Shown here: positions 45,086-54,476 of the stretch, piece after piece
Layout of the letters: each line of letters starts with the position of its first letter
Numbering within the stretch: position 1 is the stretch's first letter
Assembly: GCF_014803385.1 (NCBI RefSeq)
Contig: NZ_JACYFC010000004.1
Span: 186,001-250,000 of the forward strand
Direction of reading: 5' to 3'
Origin: Marinomonas colpomeniae
GTDB taxonomy: Bacteria > Pseudomonadota > Gammaproteobacteria > Pseudomonadales > Marinomonadaceae
DNA length: 64,000 nucleotides
Made by a program: the position numbers and the translations under genes
The notes under the pieces: generated by a model
Seen by the model: only the letters and a program-made list of their open reading frames with translations
Database searches by the model: none
Told to the model about the DNA's origin: nothing

Positions 45086-48000
45086 ATGGAAGACATAAAA
45101 GCAGCTTTAAAAGTTGCTAGGTCTCTTTTAAAAGTGCGTTGCGCTGGCCTTATTTTTGAAAGTGGAAAAATCGTTCTTTCAGGAAAAATAGACCAGCTTG
45201 AACAAACAAAATTTTCTGATGCTTTGCAATGTAATGGGATTTCTTCTTTTCGATACTTTGATTTTAAAAACACCTCAACTATATCGCCTTTACTTTCCTG
45301 TCTGCCTAATCTTTCCTGTTGTCTTATTGAGCCGTTACCTCAATGTAATGCGAGTTTTTTTTTCTTAGATGATTCTAATCATGAGCTTGATATTGCTCTG
45401 ACTGAAGAAAATATTTCGCATTTAGTTCACTTGTTCATTGAGTTATTGAAGCCACTAAACTCGTTACTAGCTGAAGATGTCTATAAAGATATGGTTGACT
45501 ATAACGATCTTCTAAGACTAAATAATAAAATTCCAATTTATATAGCATTAGTGGATCAAGATCTTCGCTATGAGTATATCAATGATGCTTATGCTCAGCG
45601 TTTTTCATTGTCAAAGAAAGAGGTGGTTGGAGAATACGTAAAAGGCTCTATTCCTGCTGAAATCTGCGCTGTTACTGAAGAAAATGTTGTAAAGGGGTTA
45701 TCTGGTGTCACCGTTAATTTTCAGTATGAATTGCGACAAGGCGATGAAGACGAACTGCGTTTTATTGATGCTTCTTATGTACCTCGTATTGTACATGGAG
45801 AAGTGACTGGCCTGTATTTGTATATGCAGGATATTACGTCTCAACAACGAACCCTTAATACACTTAAAAGACTTCATGAAGTGACGGCAAACTTTGACTT
45901 GTCATTAGATGAAAAACTGCAAAGTATTCTGCAGGTTGGTGTTGAGCAGTTTTCTTTACCTATAGGTCTTATTAGCCGTATCGAAGGTGATGACTATTAT
46001 GTGGAATACAGTCACACACCTGGTGGAGAAGTGCTTCCAGGGGCAAAGTTCGATTTAGGCAGTACTTATTGTATTCACACACTTGAGAATGATTTACCAA
46101 CTTCTTATTTTCATACCGCCATTAGTGATATTAAAGAACACCCTTGTTACAAGGCATTTGGTTTAGAAGCGTATATTGGCATTGTTATTTATGTTGGTGG
46201 GAAGCGTTGGGGAACGTTGAACTTTTCAAGTCCAAATCCTAAGACAAAGCCTTTTGGGGATGATGATTATGAGGTAATGAAGTTACTCTCCCAATGGGTC
46301 GGTAATGAAATCACTCAACATCAGGATGAAACTAATCTTAAAGCTGCAGCGAAGCAGCAGAATCTTATTTTAGAAGCGGTACATGAAGGCATATTTGGTG
46401 TGGATTCAGTTGGTAATATTACTTTTGCTAACTCGGCCGCATGTCATATCTTAGAGTATTCCGTAGAAGAGTTACTGGGTCGTAATCTTATAGAAGCACT
46501 TTCTCATCGAGATAAAGATGGGCACGCATTTGCATTAGAGAATAATCCAATACAAGAAAGTTTGCTGAGTGGTGAAAACTGTCGTGCTCGTGGTGAATAC
46601 TTTTGCAGGAAAAACGGTGTCGTTTTTGTTTGTGAATATACTTGCGTGGCTATGCATTCTGAAATGGATCTTGTTGAAGGTGTTGTGGTTTCATTCCAAG
46701 ATAAAACAGAGCAGATCCAAGCTGAAAATGAATTACTTGAACAGAAATCTCTGTTTGAATCCCTATTTATTAATGCGCCAGAGGCGATTATTTTAGTCGG
46801 AATCAATCGCGACATTAAGATGATTAATCCTGCTTTTACCGAATTGTTTGGTTATCAACCGAGTGACGTCATAGGCAAAAGTACTCAAATGCTTTATGCC
46901 GAAGAAGATGATTTTATCGAGAGAGGTAATGCTTATAGTGGTGCTTCTCAAGATGTTTTAAATCGCTATCGTGTGAGTTATAAAAATAGCCAAGGTAAGG
47001 TTTTTCATTCTGAAACTATTGGTAGCATGATTCAAAATGCCGATGGCAGTTTTGGTGGTTATATTGGTCATATACGAGATGTGAGTGAGCGACTAGAAGT
47101 CGAACAAAAGATGATTGATACCAATATTCGTTTATCTATTGCAACGGATACGGCTGGTATAGGCGTATGGGAATTAGATATAAAAACAGACACACTCCAT
47201 TGGGATGATTGGATGTATCAGTTATATGGTTTTTCTAAAGATGATCAATATTCACCTACAAAGGTGTGGGAAGAATGTGTTCACTTTGAAGATAGAGAAA
47301 AACTGAAACATGCTTTGATTCGCCTAGAAGATGGCGGAGCGTATTTTAAGGATGAAAATGATGAGAAGCGCCGATCTGAAAATTTAGATTCTGACTTTCG
47401 TATTACTCGAAAAGATGGACAAACTCGTTATTTGAAGTCAAATTCTACTATTATATTTGATCGCAATGGTGATGCCGCTCATATTATCGGTGTGAATATA
47501 GATGTTACCTCTCGCAAAGAAACTGAAGTTGTATTGCAGGAGGCCAGTGACCAAGCGGTTGCCGCAAGTAAAGCAAAGAGTAACTTTCTAGCAACTATGA
47601 GTCACGAAATCAGAACACCTCTTAACGGTGTATTAGGGATGGCTGAATTACTTTCCGGAACTCAGCTAGATTTAGAGCAAAGACAAAGTTTGAATATTCT
47701 TAGAGAATCTGGCGAAGGGCTTTTAGAGCTCATTAATGGAATATTAGATTTTTCTAAAATAGAAGCTGGACACCTTTCTATTGAATTGGAAGACTTCAAC
47801 TTAGAAAAAGCCATTTACGACGTTGCGCGTCTGTTAATGCTCAAAGCTGAAGAGAAAGGTATTGATTTACTGATTGAATACCAAGATGACTGTCCTCGTT
47901 TCTTAGTAGGGGATGTATTCCGCGTTAAGCAGATTCTGACAAACTTAGTTAGTAATGCAATCAAATTCACTTCAACCGGACATGTTCTGATATCAACAAA

Positions 48001-49567
48001 AGGCGTTGTTGATCAACAAGGCATTGTGTCGGTAACCATGAGTGTCATCGATACTGGTGTTGGTATTGCTGAAGAAGTTCAGCCTTATTTGTTTAATGCC
48101 TTTGTTCAGGCAGATAGCTCTACCACTCGTCGATTTGGCGGAACAGGTTTGGGGCTTGCTATTACAAAACAACTTATTGGATTAATGAATGGTGAAATTT
48201 CATTATCTAGTGAACTGAATGTTGGCTCTACTTTTACAATAGCTTTGTCGCTGCCGGAAAGTCATGCAATTCCTAGTATTGAAAAAATGGCAGATGAATT
48301 TTTATTGATAGGTAAGAAAACTCTGGTTATTGATGATAATGATATAAATCTAACCATTTTAAAGAATCAACTTAAGTCTTGCGACATCTATGCCGATACA
48401 GAGTTAGATCCGTTACAAGGTTTGGCTCGAATAGAGAGGGCAATAAATGATGGTTCGCCTTATCATATTGTTCTATTGGACTATATGATGCCAGAGTTAG
48501 ACGGCTTAATGTTGTCCAAGTTGATACGAGAAATAAGCGGATCTATGAGTCAGCCGATTATATTGATGGCTTCTTCAGCGGATTTTCTACCTAAAGAGTC
48601 TCTGTCCGCTGCGGGTGTTAATGTATGTATATCAAAACCTATGAGTAGTTCAGTATTAAAGAAAGGTTTGATCGATGCTACCTCTTCAAACTTATTAGGA
48701 CATCAAGTTTCTTACTCTGAACTAAACGAAATCCAAAATACTCGATATGAAGAAAGGGACTCAGTATCAAAACGGGGTCTCATATTAGTTGTAGAAGACA
48801 TGAAAGCTAATATGGCTGTGGCTTGTGGGATTCTGGCTAAAATGGGGTTTGATATTGTTGAAGCAGAAAACGGTGCGCTAGGTATTGATATGTGGGAAGT
48901 CCATAAACCAGATCTTATTTTTATGGATTTGCACATGCCAGTAATGGATGGCCTTTCTGCAATGCGTCGTATTAGACAAGCGGAAAAGAATATCCAGAAT
49001 AAACGTGTTCCAATATTGGCTTTGACTGCAGATATTCAGCAAGAAACCTTATCAAAAGTTTTTCGTGCTGGTGGAGATGGACTTATCCCAAAGCCTTTTA
49101 AACAAAAAGAATTCATTAGCATGTTGGATAAGTGGTTACCAGGTGAGCAACAAGGTACTGATGTGTCGATTGTTGGTAACAACACTCCGGCCGAGTCAGC
49201 TTTTGAGATTAGGTTTGACATTGTCATAGAGGAATCTGTTCTTAATGAATTAAAAACACTGTTGGGTGATGATTTCTTATTGTTAATCGAAGCTTTTTAT
49301 GGTGACGCAGATCAAATCATTTCCTCTTTAGAGGAGATGTTAGTTACATGTGAGGCGCCTGATTATAAGGCGATATCTCAGTTGACTCACAGTTTAAAAT
49401 CAATCAGTTTAAATGTTGGCGCTGCCGCTTTGTCTTCAATGGCCGCTCAACTTGAACAAGAAAGCAGGCAAGGTAAGGTATTAAACCTCAGTGCAAAATT
49501 ACGTGAATTAATTACTATGTACCATAATGTAAAAATTGAAATCCAACGAATAGTGGCTTGCTTATGA
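45086..49567 (+). CDS. Hybrid sensor histidine kinase with PAS/GAF sensors, two receivers and HPt
   Basis: A 1493-residue phosphorelay kinase with no clear membrane segment, so probably cytoplasmic. Domains: unassigned N-terminus (1-145), PAS (about 150-260), GAF (about 285-415), PAS (about 425-545), PAS (about 555-675), PAS (about 690-815), coiled coil, HisKA with SHEIRTP (His840), HATPase with N-box LVSNAIKFT, DTGVGI and GGTGLGLAI, receiver 1 (VIDDNDIN, Asp1132), receiver 2 (VVEDMKAN, Asp1281) and a C-terminal HPt with THSLKS (His1435). The full relay His-Asp-His points to a separate output regulator, which is the next gene (ATGA overlap). Signal unknown; the GAF and PAS_3-type units may bind a small ligand or cofactor. 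Confidence 0.93.
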   Translation: MEDIKAALKVARSLLKVRCAGLIFESGKIVLSGKIDQLEQTKFSDALQCNGISSFRYFDFKNTSTISPLLSCLPNLSCCLIEPLPQCNASFFFLDDSNHELDIALTEENISHLVHLFIELLKPLNSLLAEDVYKDMVDYNDLLRLNNKIPIYIALVDQDLRYEYINDAYAQRFSLSKKEVVGEYVKGSIPAEICAVTEENVVKGLSGVTVNFQYELRQGDEDELRFIDASYVPRIVHGEVTGLYLYMQDITSQQRTLNTLKRLHEVTANFDLSLDEKLQSILQVGVEQFSLPIGLISRIEGDDYYVEYSHTPGGEVLPGAKFDLGSTYCIHTLENDLPTSYFHTAISDIKEHPCYKAFGLEAYIGIVIYVGGKRWGTLNFSSPNPKTKPFGDDDYEVMKLLSQWVGNEITQHQDETNLKAAAKQQNLILEAVHEGIFGVDSVGNITFANSAACHILEYSVEELLGRNLIEALSHRDKDGHAFALENNPIQESLLSGENCRARGEYFCRKNGVVFVCEYTCVAMHSEMDLVEGVVVSFQDKTEQIQAENELLEQKSLFESLFINAPEAIILVGINRDIKMINPAFTELFGYQPSDVIGKSTQMLYAEEDDFIERGNAYSGASQDVLNRYRVSYKNSQGKVFHSETIGSMIQNADGSFGGYIGHIRDVSERLEVEQKMIDTNIRLSIATDTAGIGVWELDIKTDTLHWDDWMYQLYGFSKDDQYSPTKVWEECVHFEDREKLKHALIRLEDGGAYFKDENDEKRRSENLDSDFRITRKDGQTRYLKSNSTIIFDRNGDAAHIIGVNIDVTSRKETEVVLQEASDQAVAASKAKSNFLATMSHEIRTPLNGVLGMAELLSGTQLDLEQRQSLNILRESGEGLLELINGILDFSKIEAGHLSIELEDFNLEKAIYDVARLLMLKAEEKGIDLLIEYQDDCPRFLVGDVFRVKQILTNLVSNAIKFTSTGHVLISTKGVVDQQGIVSVTMSVIDTGVGIAEEVQPYLFNAFVQADSSTTRRFGGTGLGLAITKQLIGLMNGEISLSSELNVGSTFTIALSLPESHAIPSIEKMADEFLLIGKKTLVIDDNDINLTILKNQLKSCDIYADTELDPLQGLARIERAINDGSPYHIVLLDYMMPELDGLMLSKLIREISGSMSQPIILMASSADFLPKESLSAAGVNVCISKPMSSSVLKKGLIDATSSNLLGHQVSYSELNEIQNTRYEERDSVSKRGLILVVEDMKANMAVACGILAKMGFDIVEAENGALGIDMWEVHKPDLIFMDLHMPVMDGLSAMRRIRQAEKNIQNKRVPILALTADIQQETLSKVFRAGGDGLIPKPFKQKEFISMLDKWLPGEQQGTDVSIVGNNTPAESAFEIRFDIVIEESVLNELKTLLGDDFLLLIEAFYGDADQIISSLEEMLVTCEAPDYKAISQLTHSLKSISLNVGAAALSSMAAQLEQESRQGKVLNLSAKLRELITMYHNVKIEIQRIVACL

Positions 49568-50481
49568 AAGTATTAGTTGTAGATGATACCAATACTGATC
49601 GTTTGTTATTAAAACTTCATTTAACAAAGCTAGATTATGAAGTTATAGAAGCAAGTAATGGGCAAGAAGCGATTGATCAATTTATGGCGCACTCCCAAGA
49701 TCTGGATTTGATCTTGATGGATGTACAAATGCCAAAAATGAATGGTTTTGAAGCGGTTAAAGCCATTCGTGAAATTCAAGAAATTAAGAAGCAAGAATGG
49801 TTGCCTATCATTTTCTTAAGCGCTAGTGCAGAAGAGTCCGATGTAGAAGAAGGAATTTTAGTCGGTGGTGATGATTATCTAATTAAGCCAATTAGCCAAA
49901 AAGTACTGTCTGCAAAAATGCTGGCAATGCAGCGTATTGCTGATATGAGGCGCCGTTTAGCTGAATCCATTTTGGTTCTTGAAGAGTTGGCTTCTACTGA
50001 TCATTTAACGGGTGTGGCGAATCGTCGTGCTTTTGAAGTGATGTTAGAGCGTGAAATGACATTTACTCGTCAATATGGAAAGCCTCTCGCTTGCGCTATT
50101 TTTGATTTAGATAAATTTAAAGCCGTTAATGATACCTTTGGACATGATGCCGGCGATGCTGTTCTGGTTGATATTGTTGAAAGAATCAAATCCATTCTGG
50201 GTGAAAGCGGAATTATTGGTCGGTTAGGAGGAGAAGAGTTTGGCATTATTCTTCCTAATATATGCGAAGAGGATGCCCCTTCTGCTTTCGAGCGCTATCG
50301 TTGTATTGTTGAAGAAAAGCCCGTTATACATAAAGGTCGAAATATTTCTATAACAACAAGCATCGGTGTTGCTTCTTTTAAGGGGGGGAGAGAGCAAAAA
50401 CAAACATTGTTAAAGCGAGCTGATGAAGCCTTGTATGAAGCTAAAGACACGGGCCGGAATAAAGTGATTTATCATCAGTAA
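49564..50481 (+). CDS. Response regulator with diguanylate cyclase output
   Basis: A 305-residue protein: receiver (1-125) with VVDDTNTDR and phospho-acceptor Asp in LDLILMDVQMPKMNG, then a GGDEF domain (about 145-305) with DHLTGVANRR, FDLDKFKAVNDTFGHDAGD and the active GGEEF motif. The I-site RxxD before GGEEF is not present (the text reads GESGIIGRL), so product inhibition may be absent. It would make cyclic di-GMP when phosphorylated by the preceding kinase; the two genes overlap by four bases. The start is ATG 49564; a TTG six bases earlier is in frame. Confidence 0.93.
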   Translation: MKVLVVDDTNTDRLLLKLHLTKLDYEVIEASNGQEAIDQFMAHSQDLDLILMDVQMPKMNGFEAVKAIREIQEIKKQEWLPIIFLSASAEESDVEEGILVGGDDYLIKPISQKVLSAKMLAMQRIADMRRRLAESILVLEELASTDHLTGVANRRAFEVMLEREMTFTRQYGKPLACAIFDLDKFKAVNDTFGHDAGDAVLVDIVERIKSILGESGIIGRLGGEEFGIILPNICEEDAPSAFERYRCIVEEKPVIHKGRNISITTSIGVASFKGGREQKQTLLKRADEALYEAKDTGRNKVIYHQ

Positions 50482-50597
50482 TAGCAGAGATAAAGAGTCA
50501 AATTATTATCAATTGACTGAGTGGCTATGGTTGTTAGTAGTAGGTTAAGGGCTTTGTTGCAATGTGTTTTATATTAAATTCTTGGTGAGCGGAAACA

Positions 50598-50628
50598 AGA
50601 AAGCAGTGCTGAAACAGCACTGCTTTCT
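50598..50628. terminator. Hairpin between convergent operons
   Basis: AGAAAGCAGTGCTG, loop of 3, CAGCACTGCTTTCT: a perfect 14-bp stem. It lies between the diguanylate cyclase gene (plus) and the ABC ATPase gene (minus) and probably ends both transcripts. Confidence 0.75.
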
Positions 50629-50666
50629 AAAAAATACCACGTTATTTCATAGCTTAACTTATATCA

Positions 50667-51770
50667 TTATCGAGTAGGAAGAGGGCGATTCACTAGGCCT
50701 GTACCATCTTTGTTGAATAAGTAAACATCTTCTTTCTTAATGCCGACTTTAATACTTTCACCGTGGCGGGTTAGGTTTGAACCACTTACTTCAATGGTTA
50801 ATGTATGGTTTTCGAATTGACCATAAAGATACGTTAGTCCACCTAAATGTTCTGCAACATCGATCATTATTGGTAGTGTAATATCCGCTTCTTTAAGGTT
50901 TTCTTTTACATGTTCAGGGCGAATGCCAAGTTTTACGATCTCATTTTGAGAGACGCTTTCCCCATTTAGTTGAAGTTCGATGCGTTCTCCATGAATCTCA
51001 ATAACGGCTAAGTTTTGATGGTCGATATCGATAATTTTACCTTCGATAAAATTCATTTTTGGTGAGCCAATAAAACCAGCAACAAACTCATTAGCAGGAT
51101 TATGATAAAGCTCTAAGGGTGAACCAACTTGTTCTATTCTTCCATCCCGTAAAACAACGATTTTATCCGCCAATGTCATCGCTTCTACTTGGTCATGGGT
51201 AACATACACCATGGATGCTTTTAATCTATTGTGCAATTTTGCGATTTGAATTCGCATATCAACACGTAATTCAGCATCTAAGTTTGAAAGTGGTTCATCA
51301 AATAAAAACACTTCAGGTTGACGAACAATGGCACGACCAATTGCCACCCTTTGCCTTTGACCACCAGAGAGTTGCTTAGGTTTACGATCAAGCAGCTCAT
51401 TGAGTTGCAATATGTTTGCAGCATTAGATACTTGCTCTTTAATTTGTTCGGGAGCAACACCATTCATACGTAAACCAAAGCTCATATTCTCTTCTACAGT
51501 CATATGAGGGTAAAGAGCATAGGATTGAAATACCATCGCCACACCACGATCAGCGGGTGCAACATTATTCATATTGATACCGTTTATCTCTAACGTGCCA
51601 TCGGTGATGTCTTCTAATCCTGCAATGAGTCTAAGAAGCGTAGATTTACCGCATCCTGACGGGCCGACAAAAACAACAAATTCACCGTCTTCTAGGTCTA
51701 GATTGACGCCATAGATTGTTTCTATTTCATTAAATTTTTTGATGACATTTTTTAATTTTATTGTTGCCAT
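50667..51770 (-). CDS. Sugar ABC transporter ATPase (UgpC/MsmK type)
   Basis: ATPase for a carbohydrate importer, 367 residues. Seen: Walker A GPSGCGKST, Q-loop MVFQSYALYPHMT, signature LSGGQRQRVAIGRAI, Walker B VFLFDEPLSNLDAE, switch His in YVTHDQVEAM, and a C-terminal TOBE-type domain (about 240-367) with LGIRPEHV. It follows the IclR gene by 15 bases on the minus strand, and faces the permease operon. It most likely powers the permeases at 52748 and 53623 with the binding protein at 63767. AGGGA precedes the ATG. Confidence 0.93.
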   Translation of the reverse strand: MATIKLKNVIKKFNEIETIYGVNLDLEDGEFVVFVGPSGCGKSTLLRLIAGLEDITDGTLEINGINMNNVAPADRGVAMVFQSYALYPHMTVEENMSFGLRMNGVAPEQIKEQVSNAANILQLNELLDRKPKQLSGGQRQRVAIGRAIVRQPEVFLFDEPLSNLDAELRVDMRIQIAKLHNRLKASMVYVTHDQVEAMTLADKIVVLRDGRIEQVGSPLELYHNPANEFVAGFIGSPKMNFIEGKIIDIDHQNLAVIEIHGERIELQLNGESVSQNEIVKLGIRPEHVKENLKEADITLPIMIDVAEHLGGLTYLYGQFENHTLTIEVSGSNLTRHGESIKVGIKKEDVYLFNKDGTGLVNRPLPTR

Positions 51771-51785
51771 AATTTTTCCCTAGTC

Positions 51786-52568
51786 TCAAGCGGAGGCCAT
51801 GGCCCCCATTCTGATGGATACTTTCACACAAGCCTCTTTGACTAATGCTTGAAAGTGTTGAAAACGTGAGTCGTCTACTCTAAATTTTGGTGCGGTAATA
51901 CTCAGTGCGGCAATCGGTTCATTTCTATGGTTTAGAATGACGGAAGCAGCACATTGAATTCCTTCTTCATGTTCTTCTAAGTCTAATGAAACTCGGCTTG
52001 CACGAATCTTATTAAGCTCATTAATCATGTCTTCTTCGTTAGTAATAGTCGTACTTGTATGCTTGAAAAAAGACTGTTCTTTTAACGCTTTTGCGAGGGT
52101 ACCTTCATCTAAAAATGCCATCATGGCTTTACCTACGCCTGTGCAATAGGCAGGGCCTTTTTTACCAACAGCAGAGAAGAGACGTAAGCTTTTTTGGCTC
52201 TCTAATTTGTCTATATAAATCACTTCACCTCGATCCAATACCGCTAAGTGAATGGTTTCACCCGTTTCGCTCCAAAGGTGTTTCATTTGATCTGCGGCGA
52301 TATCTCGGACATCGATTTTTGACCAAGCTTGATGGGCTAATTCCAAAAGCCCGTAACCTGGATGATAAAGTTGAGTCACTTCATCAAAACGAACCAAGCC
52401 TTTTTCAGTTAATGACATCAAGGTGCGATGAGCGGTCGCTTTCGGTAAATCTGTTTTTTCTACTAGATCAGCAAACCGTAAAGGCACAGAAGCCATACAA
52501 ACATGTTGCAAAAGGCTTAGAGCCTTATCTAATGACGATCCTCCGCTTTTGTTTTCTGAGTCGGTCAT
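51786..52568 (-). CDS. IclR-family transcriptional regulator of galactoside use
   Basis: A 260-residue IclR-type regulator. The N-terminal winged helix (about 10-70) reads VCMASVPLRFADLVEKTDLP with KATAHRTLMSLTEKGLVRF. The C-terminal effector domain has GETIHLAVLDRGEVIYIDKL and GPAYCTGVGKAMMAFL. IclR proteins of this type often respond to 2-keto-3-deoxy sugar acids. The closest intergenic inverted repeat (52662-52674) recurs upstream of the binding-protein gene, so those are its likely sites. AGGA lies 7 bases before the ATG. Confidence 0.92.
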   Translation of the reverse strand: MTDSENKSGGSSLDKALSLLQHVCMASVPLRFADLVEKTDLPKATAHRTLMSLTEKGLVRFDEVTQLYHPGYGLLELAHQAWSKIDVRDIAADQMKHLWSETGETIHLAVLDRGEVIYIDKLESQKSLRLFSAVGKKGPAYCTGVGKAMMAFLDEGTLAKALKEQSFFKHTSTTITNEEDMINELNKIRASRVSLDLEEHEEGIQCAASVILNHRNEPIAALSITAPKFRVDDSRFQHFQALVKEACVKVSIRMGAMASA

Positions 52569-52661
52569 GACTTTATCCTTTTCCTGTCTAATGTTTGGTT
52601 CTTTATTTTGGTTAGGAGCATCGAGCCAAAATAATAATTTGAATTGAGTATTGCAAAAAAT

Positions 52662-52674
52662 GGAACTTTATTCC
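52662..52674. promoter_or_regulatory. Candidate IclR operator 1
   Basis: GGAAC-TTT-ATTCC within the wider perfect repeat ATGGAA-CTTTA-TTCCAT (52660-52676). It lies in the spacer between iclR and the divergent permease operon. Two similar sites are at 63678 and 63725. Confidence 0.6.
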
Positions 52675-52747
52675 ATTATTTTATTCGTTGTCTGAATCTA
52701 ACGATCCAAACTAATTAATAAAATAAAAATAAAGAGGTACGTGAGCC

Positions 52748-53623
52748 ATGCAAAATTTGCATAGCAAGCAGCAAAAATGGATGCCAGTGGTTTTTCTTGC
52801 CCCTGCAGTTGTCTTATTTACTGTTTATGTGATGTTTCCTATTCTTCAAAGTATCTGGTTGAGCTTTTATGAGTGGGACGGTCTCGGTGAAAAAACTTTT
52901 ATAGGTTTTAGTAACTATCGTGAGCTTTTTGATGATTATCAATTCTGGGTTGCATTAAAAAACAACCTGTATTGGATGGTTTTCTTTATGCTAGCGCCAC
53001 CAATTGGTTTGGCCATTGCGCTTTTTCTAAACCAAAAGGTTATGGGCATACGTTTAGTTAAATCGATGTTTTTCTTTCCTTTTGTCCTTTCTCAAGTGGT
53101 TGTTGGTCTGGTTTTTTCTTGGTTTTATGATCCTTCTTTTGGTCTTTTTAATAAGGCGATTGGTTTGTTTGGAATGGAGCCTGTCGCCGTGTTGTCTGAT
53201 GAAAATTGGGTGACATTTGGCATCATAGTGGCAGGTCTTTGGCCACAAATAGCTTACTGTATGATTTTGTACCTCACGGGTTTAAATAATCTTAGTCCCG
53301 ACCAAATTGAAGCTGCGCGTTTAGACGGTGCGCATGGTTGGAAAATGTTGCGATTTGTCATTCTCCCGCAGTTGCGACCAGCTACCTTCATTGCTGTCGT
53401 GGTTACTGTTATCGGTGCGTTGCGTAGTTTTGACTTAGTAGCAACCATGACCAGCGGTGGACCATTTGGTAGTTCAAGTGTGTTGGCTTATTTCATGTAC
53501 GAACAATCTATCTTTAACTATCGGGCGGGTTATGGTGCAGCGATAGCAACCGTTTTGTTCGTGATTATGGATATTTATATTGCCTACTTTTTGTGGCGCA
53601 TGTTGAAAAGTGAGAAAGCCTAA
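52748..53623 (+). CDS. Sugar ABC transporter permease (MalF/UgpA type)
   Basis: Inner-membrane permease of 291 residues with six helices. Seen: VVLFTVYVMFPILQSIWLSF at the N-terminus and the coupling loop EAARLDGAHGWKMLRFVILP (the EAA motif). Ends LRSFDLVATMTSGGP plus a final helix pair, as in the MalF/UgpA group. GAGG precedes the ATG. It heads the galactoside operon and overlaps the next permease by one base (TAATG). Confidence 0.92.
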   Translation: MQNLHSKQQKWMPVVFLAPAVVLFTVYVMFPILQSIWLSFYEWDGLGEKTFIGFSNYRELFDDYQFWVALKNNLYWMVFFMLAPPIGLAIALFLNQKVMGIRLVKSMFFFPFVLSQVVVGLVFSWFYDPSFGLFNKAIGLFGMEPVAVLSDENWVTFGIIVAGLWPQIAYCMILYLTGLNNLSPDQIEAARLDGAHGWKMLRFVILPQLRPATFIAVVVTVIGALRSFDLVATMTSGGPFGSSSVLAYFMYEQSIFNYRAGYGAAIATVLFVIMDIYIAYFLWRMLKSEKA

Positions 53624-54474
53624 TGTTTCCTACACCTATAGAAAAAAAATCTTTGCCATTCAATATGACCTATCGGGTTGCCATCTGGGTTGCCTTGTTC
53701 CTTTGGTTGTTGCCACTTATTGCAGTGTTAATGACATCGGCTCGTTCGGTTGCAGATATTAATGCTGGTAACTATTGGGGGATTCCATCTGAATGGATGT
53801 TGTTTGAAAATTACACCTTGGTTTTTACTGAAACCCCCATGCTACGGTACTTATTGAACTCCATTTTAATTACGTTACCTGCTGTATTTGGTGCTGTGGC
53901 TTTATCTACCTTGGCTGGTTATGCATTGGCAAAATTCAAATTCCGCGGAAGTTTAGCGTTATTCGCCGCCTTTATTGCGGGCAATTTTGTCCCTTTCCAG
54001 ATTCTGATGATCCCAGTACGTGACTTAACGATTGGTATGGGGTTGTATGACACGGCTTCGGGACTCATTCTTTTTCATATCGCTTTTCAAACTGGCTTTT
54101 GTACCTTGTTTATGCGGAATTTCATCATCGGCTTACCTGATGAATTGATTGAAGCTGCAAGAGTCGAAGGTGTCAGTGAACTGAAAATTTTCTGGTACAT
54201 CGTATTACCTCTTGTTCGTCCTGCTTTGGCCGCTTTGTCTGTATTGATTTTTACCTTTATTTGGAATGACTATTTTTGGGCGTTGGTGTTAGTTCAAAGT
54301 GATGAGGTGCGCCCAATTACAGCAGGAATTAGCGCCCTAAAAGGTCAATGGTTAGCGTCTTGGCAGCTTATTGCGGCGGGTTCTATCGTGGCGGCGTTGC
54401 CTCCCGTGATTTTATTCTTCGCTATGCAACGCCACTTTATCGCTGGTTTAACACTGGGTGCGACAAAAGGTTAA
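53623..54474 (+). CDS. Sugar ABC transporter permease (MalG/UgpE type)
   Basis: Second permease, 283 residues, six helices. Seen: VAIWVALFLWLLPLIAVLMT, the coupling loop EAARVEGVSELKIFWYIVLP, and the C-terminal HFIAGLTLGATKG, which is a hallmark of MalG-type proteins. It is two bases from the alpha-galactosidase gene. Partner of the previous permease and the ATPase at 50667. Confidence 0.93.
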   Translation: MFPTPIEKKSLPFNMTYRVAIWVALFLWLLPLIAVLMTSARSVADINAGNYWGIPSEWMLFENYTLVFTETPMLRYLLNSILITLPAVFGAVALSTLAGYALAKFKFRGSLALFAAFIAGNFVPFQILMIPVRDLTIGMGLYDTASGLILFHIAFQTGFCTLFMRNFIIGLPDELIEAARVEGVSELKIFWYIVLPLVRPALAALSVLIFTFIWNDYFWALVLVQSDEVRPITAGISALKGQWLASWQLIAAGSIVAALPPVILFFAMQRHFIAGLTLGATKG

Positions 54475-54476
54475 CG

